Part shown: in pieces, positions 10,344 through 17,625 of the stretch
Numbering within the stretch: the first letter of the stretch is position 1
Layout: the number at the start of each line of letters is the position of its first letter
Source of the DNA: Monoraphidium neglectum
Taxonomy: Eukaryota > Chlorophyta > Chlorophyceae > Sphaeropleales > Selenastraceae
Reading direction: 5' to 3'
Length of the DNA: 19,406 bases
Assembly (NCBI RefSeq): GCF_000611645.1
Contig: NW_014013335.1
Location: 7,823-27,228, forward strand
Notes under the pieces: generated by a model
Database searches by the model: none
Seen by the model: only the letters and a program-made list of their open reading frames with translations
Told to the model about the DNA's origin: nothing
Made by a program: the position numbers and the translations under genes

Positions 10344-10804
10344 ACAAGATGATTGTGCCTGTGTGTATTATTGCCATGCAGCCTGGCATGTGTGCGCTCA
10401 ATCTGGAGACGGTGGGGCGGGTGCGGCCCCATATTGCACTGTTCATCACAACTGGTTCAGCACCAAAGTAGCAGTATTGGCGTCGTTCTTGCACACACAC
10501 CCCACGGCTGGTTGGCGTTGAGCCATTGGCTCATGATGGGGTGGCTGCATGGAAGGTGCAAGGTTCAATGATCTTCACCAATTGAGGAGCGCTGTGCAGT
10601 GGGCATGCACAAGGCCAAGATTTGGGAAGGGGACGCGCCTCATATGTTGAAGTGGGGTTCTGCAGGTTGGTCGGAAGGTGGGGGATACCAAGCCCTGCAG
10701 CCCTGCTGGGGACGCCCAGCACCAGGCCGTCTTTGCGCCAGCAACCCAGACGCCGGGCCCACCGCGCGCACTTGGCGGCCAGAGCGCCAACCAATACTGA
10801 ACTT

Positions 10805-10810
10805 TTTATT
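10805..10810 (-). terminator. Candidate AATAAA polyadenylation signal of copy 3
   Basis: Minus-strand AATAAA starts 117 nt past the stop codon of protease copy 3. No TGTAA is seen on the minus strand between 10926 and about 9858, so this hexamer is the nearest candidate. It could be a chance match. Confidence 0.3.
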
Positions 10811-10926
10811 GTTGTCTGCTGAGCACACAACCGCCGCAACCGGATGGGCTTCGTGCCTCACGCTGCGTGCCTCACGGGGGAGCGAGCTCCCACGACTAAG
10901 CGGGGCCGCCGAGCAGTGCAAGCAGG

Positions 10927-13900
10927 TCACGTGTAGACCCATCTGCTCCTCCAAGACCCGAGCGACGGCCTGCCACACTTGAATTTCTTTGCGTCCGCGG
11001 CGGCGGCGCACAGCCGCTGGGGCACCCATTTGTAGTAGACGTCGCAGTACGTCGTGTTTGATTTCTTCCCCACGTTGACGCTCATGCCCAGCGCCGCGCA
11101 GCCCTTGCTGCCCGCGGCATACTTGTTGCAGAGTGCCTGGCATTCCGGCAGGCCCTGGCCGGCCTTGAGTTTGGCGGACCTGGAGGGCTTGGCATACCAG
11201 CTGGCCGAGCTCGACTCCTGGACAAACGCGAGCGTCGGGCTGGGGCCGCAGGGCTTCTTGACCTGGGCGTGGAGCGGGAGGGCGCAGCGGTGCACAACAG
11301 CACAGGTTGAGCTGCACGGGCGAAAGAAGGAAGAACATGGGGGGGGGCATGCACGGACGATGAGGATGCGGCAGGACGTTAATTTGGCAGCGCTGCTGAG
11401 GTATCAGGAAGCGCAGGCCCGCCTGTCGAACTCGACACCCAAGCAAGCCGGCCGCAGCCACCGCGACCAATGCAGGCAGGAGCATTGTACTTGCCAATTT
11501 ATCGCGCGTTTGCCGTCACCTTAAAAAAGTCGCGCACGCGAGCCCCCGCCGTGCGTCCACCCTGACAGCATGCATCTGTCCGGCATGCTGTGCGACGGAG
11601 CTTCTTCCAAACACCTCGCTTCCATCCCTCGTCGCCCCACCCGCCTTGCTCACCGTGTCCACCTGCGCGGTGATCCAGTCGTGCCAGTAGGGAATGCTGG
11701 TGTACACCCCTGGTGATGCTTCCTGGCCGCACCCTGCAGGCCTGCGGATCAAGCGACGAGAGTGGGTGCACAAGGGCAAGCAACCAAACGCAGCACGTGA
11801 GCCGGGCTGTTAGGTGTCTAGGTGGTGCCATCATTGGACAAAGCCCTGGTCCTCGGGGCGGGGTAGGTGCGGACGGAGGGCATGAGTACAGCCTCGCACC
11901 CTGCAGCAGATATGCGGCCAAAACAGCAGGTACGGGGCCCGCCAACACTGCGGAAGTTGCGCTTGCGCTTCAGCAAGCCCGAATCTGAAGACCCAACACG
12001 CCCAACAAGCAACTTCCAGCATGCTGCACCCGCCACAAGTCGCGCCCACCCAAATGATGTGATCCCAACGAGGCGGTCGTTTGAGGGGTCACCGGCCAGG
12101 GGGTCCGCTGGGCTGCCCACGTTGAAGGTTAGCGGGCCGCCGCTGTCGCCTGTTGAATGCAGCCAAGGCGCAACGCGGGTTTGTGTGTGACCATTTTTAT
12201 GCATGTGTATGTACATAAACCTAGGTATAGTTGCATGTGTGTGTATGTGTTGTGCGTTTGCACAATGCACGTGCATATGTGTACAAGTCCATGCAGGCGG
12301 GCATGTAGCCATTTGCAAGCATCCGAATTCACGTCCTCAAGCCCATCTGGCGGCGTGCCCCTGACGAAACGCAGTCAGCAGTTGCGCCAGCGCAGTGCAG
12401 CGCTGGCTGCATGTCCGCGCTCACCGAGGCAGGTGTCCTGGTTGGGTACCGCTCCATTGACTGCGGCCAGCCCTTGCGCACTGCCGTGCGCGAAAAGGGC
12501 ACCAGGTGAGAATCAGGCGCGCCGTCAGCCAGTCAGTAGCAAGCTCCGGCCAACAGGTGGAGAGGAGAGCGCATCCACCTGGACCTGCCAGGCCCGATGC
12601 AGACCCGTGATTGTGACCGAAGCTGTTTATCCCTCCGGATCCACCTCCCTGTTGCCCTGTCGTGGTCCCGAACCGCCTGAAGACCCACCCGATCCCGCCG
12701 TTGCGAGTGGTCCCAAAACTAACAGTGTCTAGCTCACCAGATCATGGTGGAACCGTTGATGGGCTCCGGCGCGTACCGCGCCTGGCAGGCCCCAGGGCTG
12801 ACGTACTTGCCCAGGCCGTACTGCAGCACAGTCGCAGATGCGCCGCCGATGCCCACGTTGTCGGCCCCGCTAGAGGTCGAGCCCCAACCAGAGAAAAGCC
12901 AGGTGGAGCCGCTCCCATATGCAGCCAGGTCTGTGGAGAGGGGGCGGCGCCGCGGCCCCAGCGGGTGGGTGGGTTCGTTGGGGCGTTTGAGTCAGGGGCA
13001 GCATAAGAGAGGGGCCAGCCCGTTCCCCAGGTGAGTGCGCCTGATGGGCTGGTTGTGCCGCAGCATTTCGCGGATGGCCTGGTTCTCCCCAATCTCAATA
13101 TCCTTGCAATTGCAGCAGCCGCCATCCCCTTCAGTTCCCCTGTGCCTCTACGCGAGCCTCACCGTCTCGGGTGGCCAGCTGCACGGGCCTGGCGGCGGGC
13201 GCCACACTCGCGGCGCAGGTTTTGAGGAATACGAGGGCGAGGTCGTAATCGTTGAGCGCAAAGTTGTAGTCCGGGTGGGACAGGGTCTTGAGCAGTGGCA
13301 CCTGCTTGCCCTCTGTGCCAGGGCGGTCCGGTGCTGTGTAGGCGCCTGGGGGCCCGGCAGGCATGCGGGCGCAGGACAGGCGCGTCGCGGCGTGAGGGTG
13401 CGTTTTCAGCATGAGCGTGAAGGCTGTTCGCGTTTGTGTGGCACGGATGGGCCCCGATCGAGCACGAGGGCCGACGCGGTAGGGGGCAGGTGAGACAGAA
13501 TAGGGGTGGCAAATCAGGGTCTGGAGGGCTTTCAAAGGCGCCTGTCAGCCTGTCAGCGCGAGGTTGCTGTGGCGCGCGGGCCCTGGCTCACCTGCCCACA
13601 GTTGAGTGGATCTTGATGTAGAGGGCCGGCACTGCGCGTGGGGCGGGGTTTTGACCGCGCAAGGCACCGACGTGCGGTAGCTGAGGGCGCCGGCGGCGGT
13701 AGGCCAGGGAGCCGGGTGCGTGCGGGGCGAGGCCCCCGCGAGTCGCGGCTGCTTGTCTGCCGCCGGCCGCAGCGTCAATCTGCACCCCGCCAAGCAAGCT
13801 GCGAGGCTCGCTCTGCGCCTGGCTATTCCTTCATCTCTTGGAGCGGGTCGCCTGCAGTTGTGCAGCTGCACCCGCTTGCACAAACGGTCAACACCCCCCC

Positions 13901-14345
13901 CCCCCAAAAAATACGCGGACTCACGTGTGCTGCAGTGATAGCCACGTCCTCGCGAATCAGCGCAGCGCCGCACACCCCTTGCTTGGTTTTCAGCCACAGC
14001 TGATACATAAGCCTGTGAGTTCAGCGGTCGCGTGCATGACGCGCCATCAAGCGGCGATCGCGGGGCAGCAGCGAGTCGTGAAGTCGGTCCTGTGCACGCT
14101 CGATGTTGGGGGTCAGGTGTGAACTGCGGTTTTGATGGTGCCCAGGGGCAGCAGACCCACCTGCTTGCAGGCGCCGAGGCCCCGCCAACAATTGACGGAG
14201 TCATGGGGCCGCCCTTCTGCAGCAAGCCACGGGCGCCGGGGCCTGCCCATGCGGGTGGGGCCAGCAGCAGGACCAGCACTGTGAGCAGCAGAAGCAGCAG
14301 CGGAGGCGCCACGGCTCCGCAGACTGCAGAGGGCCCCAGCTTCAT
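10927..14345 (-). CDS. Secreted trypsin-like serine protease with C-terminal PAN/Apple-like domain, copy 3
   Basis: Complete S1 protease of 422 aa from nine exons (minus strand): 14345-14161, 14012-13925, 13631-13592, 13345-13163, 12930-12738, 12480-12425, 12149-12050, 11741-11654, 11262-10927. All introns are GT...CAG and the total is 1,269 nt. The signal peptide has a long Leu-rich core and likely cleavage after AWA at residue 34. The propeptide is 35-51, ending MTPS, and IVGG starts at 52. The triad is His91 (TAAH|C), Asp139 (YDLAL) and Ser251 (GDSGGP). Asp245 in NQDTCLGDSGGP is position 189, so trypsin-like specificity is expected. SFGPAGCGQ...SPGVY forms the pocket loop. Residues 312-422 are the PAN/Apple-like domain, the same 111 residues and seven Cys as copy 2. 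Compared with copy 2, exons 4+5 and 6+7 are each a single exon here. It starts 459 bp from a divergent ankyrin-repeat gene. Substrate is unknown. Confidence 0.9.
12180..12300. repeat. TG-rich alternating purine-pyrimidine tract in an intron
   Basis: This is an irregular TG/CA-rich stretch (repeats of TGTGTG, TGCATG, TGTATG, CATATG) within the intron of protease copy 3 between the exons ending at 12425 and starting at 12149. It is not a perfect microsatellite. Alternating purine-pyrimidine DNA of this kind can adopt Z-form. No coding role is seen. Confidence 0.6.
13894..13911. repeat. C12-A6 homopolymer tract next to a splice donor
   Basis: Twelve C (13894-13905) then six A (13906-13911) on the plus strand. 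In the transcript of protease copy 3 this reads U6G12 and begins about 14 nt inside the intron, just after the donor that ends the catalytic-His exon at 13925. A G-run this close to a 5' splice site may influence splicing. Length polymorphism is likely. Confidence 0.7.
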
Positions 14346-14804
14346 GGTATAGTATGTGATTTATGATAGTACTACGATTCACTGTGTTGCTCGCTCTGAC
14401 AGTGCTGCACCCGCGCTTCTTTGTTCCTGATGCTGCGTTTGGCTGGCTGCCAATGACTTGTTGGACTTGGATGCTGACCAAAAGTGCCACATTGGACATC
14501 ACGCCACCCTGTGATCTTGACACTATGATGATGAGGGGACGGTGAGCAGGAAGCAGGAACTTGGGGCACGCGGAGAACTCGCACACCCCGATCATAACGG
14601 ACCGCCAAGCGTCGAGTCGTGTGGTTCTAGATGGCGTCATTCATCAGTATGCGATATTCATATCCACAACTCATGTCGAGCCTGGCTCCTACAACACCGG
14701 TATGCTGCTTGGAAGAGGGCGAGTGTCAACTGTGAACTCCTGGCCTTCGGGCGCATGAACAGCACGCGAAGGCTCACAAGTGATTTAAAAGTCCGTTTAT
14801 TTCA
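14346..14804. promoter_or_regulatory. Divergent intergenic region between protease copy 3 and the ankyrin gene
   Basis: This 459-bp stretch lies between two start codons facing away from each other, so it must hold both promoters unless further upstream exons exist. On the plus strand TTTAAAA (14784-14790) is a TATA-like site only about 15 nt before the ankyrin ATG, closer than expected for a TATA box ahead of that ATG. On the minus strand CATAAATC (14365-14358) is a weak TATA-like site close to the copy 3 ATG. No gene is seen within it. Confidence 0.45.
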
Positions 14805-16127
14805 ATGGTGAGGCGCCGTGTCAGCTGCGGCGCTTTCAGGGGCGATTGCGTGCAAAAGCAGCGGTCCGGCCGTCCTGCAGGCGGTGCATTGCTGTGCAGA
14901 TCGCGCCCTGTGGAAACACTTTCCTCGTGCGCACCTCTTGTACAGGAGCATGTACAGCTGCCAATTCATCAGGAGCATCAGCAGCAGCCTGCAAACGAGG
15001 CTGCGCTCCTCCTGCAGGCGGCGTGCTCGGGCGACGCAGCTGCCGCGGCGTATCTCTTGGAGCGCTCCGGCGGCGCCGACCTGGCCGGCGTATGTGATGC
15101 GAAGGGCTGGAGTGCCACGCACTTGGCGGCAGCAAGGGGCCATGAAGCAATCATTTGGGCCATCTTGAGGGAGCGGCGGCGCGATGGTGCGGGAACGACG
15201 GCCTCTGGCCCAGAAGCTCGTGCCATTGGCGTGGACGCGCGCACCGCGCACTCTGGCGCCACGGCCCTGCACCTCGCCGCGAGGGCCGGCCATGTCGGCT
15301 GCGCGGAAGCCCTTCTTCGCCTCGGCGCGGATCCTGACGCCGCGGACGCGCGTGGATCAACCCCTCTCATGAACGCTGCCGCCGGCCGCGGCGCCGGCGG
15401 CGGCGGTCCCATGGTGCGCCTCCTGCTCCTGGCCGGCGCGGACTGCAACGCGGCCAACCAGTACGGCCTGACCGCCCTGCATTACGCCGCGCGGCGCTTC
15501 TCGCGCGACGCGGTTGTGGCGCTGCTGGAGGCCGGTGCGCGCCCCGACATCGCTGCCGCGGGCGCCGGCGGCCGCACGCCCCTGGCCATGCTCGCCACCA
15601 GCTGTGCTGACCCGTCAGTGGCGGACGCGGTGGCGATCGTGTGGGCGCTGCGCGACGCAGGCGCGCGCCTGGGGGCCGCAGAAGCGCCCGGCGGCGGCGG
15701 CGCCGAAGGGGCGGCCGAGGGGCAGGCCGGTGTGGCCGGGGCGCCCCTGCGCCTGGCGTTTGGGCCTGACGGCTGCGCGGCCGCAGCCGTCGCGCTGCGC
15801 CGCGCCGCGGAGGACGCCGGCGAGCCGCTGCCCGCGCGCGCAGACGGCGCGCTGGCGGCGCGGCTGCTGCGGCTGCTGGAGCGCCAGCGTGCGCGCCGGC
15901 GCGCGGCAGAGGAGAGCGTCTCGTCCCAAGAATCGTCAATTTTTGCGTTGTCAAGTGTCACCCCACGCCACGCAGAGCTGGTTGTTCGTGCAGCGGGCGC
16001 TCTCAGGCGGCTGCCGGAGGCTACTGCATGCAAGGCGCTGTGCGCTGATGAGATAATCCCTGACCGGGGGCGGGTTCCAAGGAATGGACGAGAGCAGGGG
16101 TGGCGGCGGGAATTGGAGTCTGTGTAA
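14805..16127 (+). CDS. Ankyrin-repeat protein
   Basis: As an unspliced frame this encodes 440 aa. Ankyrin repeats mediate protein-protein binding; no enzymatic domain is visible, and neither are a signal peptide or membrane segment. Repeat cores are GWSATHLAAARGHEAI (about 101-120), SGATALHLAARAGH..LLRLGADPDAAD (150-181), GSTPLMNAAAGRG..LLLAGADCNAAN (184-218), YGLTALHYAARR..LLEAGARPDIA (220-250) and GGRTPLAMLA..DAGARLG (255-290). A capping helix pair lies at about 64-90. An Ala/Gly linker and a basic helical stretch (about 360-385) follow. ATG|GTGAGG at the start and a TTGTACAG acceptor at 14945 would splice out 138 nt in frame, giving an N-terminus ME-HVQLP. Both forms are possible. C/G-rich codon use fades after about 15915, so the true C-terminus might instead be spliced. 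The stop codon lies inside a TGTAA pentamer. The specific role is unknown. Confidence 0.8.
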   Translation: MVRRRVSCGAFRGDCVQKQRSGRPAGGALLCRSRPVETLSSCAPLVQEHVQLPIHQEHQQQPANEAALLLQAACSGDAAAAAYLLERSGGADLAGVCDAKGWSATHLAAARGHEAIIWAILRERRRDGAGTTASGPEARAIGVDARTAHSGATALHLAARAGHVGCAEALLRLGADPDAADARGSTPLMNAAAGRGAGGGGPMVRLLLLAGADCNAANQYGLTALHYAARRFSRDAVVALLEAGARPDIAAAGAGGRTPLAMLATSCADPSVADAVAIVWALRDAGARLGAAEAPGGGGAEGAAEGQAGVAGAPLRLAFGPDGCAAAAVALRRAAEDAGEPLPARADGALAARLLRLLERQRARRRAAEESVSSQESSIFALSSVTPRHAELVVRAAGALRRLPEATACKALCADEIIPDRGRVPRNGREQGWRRELESV

Positions 16128-17625
16128 TGACGTGCGTGGGGCTCCATGGTCCAGGGCAGCACCAGCACAGCATAAAGGAATTTGTGCAGGCAAAGGAGGA
16201 AGGGCATTATCTTCAACATTATCACTATCATCATCATCATTATCATCATCATCATCCGCAGCAGCAGCAGCCTCATCAGCAGCAGAGCAGCAGCAGCAGC
16301 ACTGCTGCTGGGTTCAGCAAGAGCAGCAGCAGGAGTAGCAGCAGAAGCAGCAGGAGCAGCAGCACGAGGAGCCAGATGAAACAGCAGCGAATTGACAGGC
16401 GCAAGGCAACAGCGGGACTGAGCGTTGCAGTCAAGGGAGGGCGAGGCATAGTACTGTAGCCGCACAAGCCAAGCAAGGGACGCTGGAAGGACGGGAGGCG
16501 CGTCGGCCAGCACTCATCAAGACCCGCATCATCGTCGTTCGAGTGCATATTGATATCATGACAAGTGTTTGCCGTAAATACACCTGTAGTGCTGGTGTAT
16601 GTTCCGTCCGAGCCTGTCACGACACGGAGTGGTTGTGCAGGATCAGAAGTGGTGCACCTTATCCCATCCCCTGGCGTACATGAGGTGTAAAGTACAACCC
16701 TCAGCCGGGCCACCCTGCGGAGCCCTTTTCCATGCATCCAATTAGAGTGAGTAGTTGTACTGCCTAACTGTTCAGCAGACCGTTCTAAATTGCCCTCAAA
16801 TTGTGCCTCCAGCAAGTGCTTCGGTGTTTCCAACGTCAGTTTGACTGGCAATGCAGAGCATTGACAAGCAGTGCTGTTCAGCATGGCTGGCAGGTGATGT
16901 ACTGGCTGAATCAAACACCGTACACCGTACAGTATGCGCTGCATCAAGTTTTGATATCAGAAGTGTTGTGGGGCCGCAGTGGTCGGTTGCGGGCACCTGC
17001 TCGTGCTGTCACTTCAATGGCATCAATCCATCAAACCCCTTCGTCCTCCGCATGGCAGTCGCCCCTCACTGGTATTGATTGGCGCATAACGCAAGTCTAA
17101 AGGTTATTAGTATGCTTTTAGTTCACTCGACAAGCGGCGACCAGCCCCTTCGACGGTATCTGCTTCGGCTGTCACAGGCAGGACACTAGGGCGCTGTGGG
17201 TACGAAACCTAGATAAGTTTTGAATTCAGGTGGGTGCATACCGTATACTGCAGTCCCCTTCCGGTTCTGAAGTTTCGGTCTCCACAACGCAGCTGTGCCC
17301 CGGGGCCATCCAGCAGAGCCTAGTAGGTTTTTGTTTGTCGGCGTAAAGGCAGTGATTCATTTTTGAACCGTGGTTCAACCCGGAAGCCGTTTGCCATCAG
17401 CAACGCTCGGCTGTCCGCGCCAAGCGGGCACCGCTTGGTGCCTTTCCTGGATCAGAGGCGCCTTCTTGGGCACGTTGGCATGTGCTCCAGTGGACTCTGC
17501 ACGCCCTGGTGTTGATCGGGCGCTGCACGAGTTCCGCGCGTCTCTTTCCGCCCGCATCCCGCCACAGGCCCGGCCAGCTGGGCGCCGCTCGCTTGTTGCT
17601 GCTAAGCGCAGCGGGCAAAGTGGCG
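16128..17625. other. Gene-poor stretch after the ankyrin gene
   Basis: It probably holds the 3' UTR of the ankyrin gene and the promoter and 5' leader of the next plus-strand gene. A TGTAA pentamer on the plus strand (16686-16690), about 560 nt after the ankyrin stop, is a candidate polyadenylation signal. The low-complexity tract at 16219-16390 is listed separately. From 17356 onward the frame of the downstream gene is open without an ATG, so an additional 5' exon could join somewhere between 17356 and 17626. Minus-strand open frames here are dominated by the repeat and I do not call them. Confidence 0.5.
16219..16390. repeat. (CAT)n then (CAG)n low-complexity tract
   Basis: A CAT/TCA trinucleotide run (about 16225-16256) passes into imperfect CAG/AGC repeats (about 16258-16390) mixed with AGG and AGA triplets. 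In one plus frame it reads His/Tyr, Gln then Ser-rich, and on the minus strand it reads Met then a long Leu run. It starts about 90 nt after the ankyrin stop codon in a different frame, so it is most simply 3' UTR. It could be coding if the ankyrin transcript is spliced into it. Confidence 0.7.

Larger units (their letters stand above)
8476..10926. other. Spacer between protease copies 2 and 3
   Basis: This stretch should hold the promoter of copy 2 at its left end and the 3' UTR of copy 3 at its right end. A plus-strand open frame at 8924-9613 (229 codons) has no recognisable motif and no exon-like codon bias, so I do not call it. Two things stand out and are listed separately: a 26-nt perfect palindrome at 9405-9430 and a codon-biased minus-strand stretch at 10041-10343. 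Nothing else is recognisable. Confidence 0.6.

Noticed and set aside
13545..14345. Copy 3 first exon read on as a 266-aa protein
   Set aside because: The frame continues into the intron by chance. A donor at 14160 with matching phase 2 joins the His exon, as in copies 1 and 2.
15482..16513. 343-codon minus-strand open frame opposite the ankyrin gene
   Set aside because: It is an antisense shadow of a GC-rich coding region plus the CAG/CAT tract. It is Ala/Arg/Ser-rich with no domain, while the plus strand has clear ankyrin repeats.
16276..16947. 223-codon minus-strand open frame ending in a long poly-Leu run that looks like a membrane segment
   Set aside because: The Leu run is the translation of the CAG-type repeat in another frame. 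The rest has no motif or codon bias, so a membrane protein cannot be supported.
17482..17625. Longer N-terminus for the permuted-papain-like gene starting at 17482
   Set aside because: The codon there is GTG, not ATG, and the frame is open even further up without any ATG. I used the first in-frame ATG at 17626.
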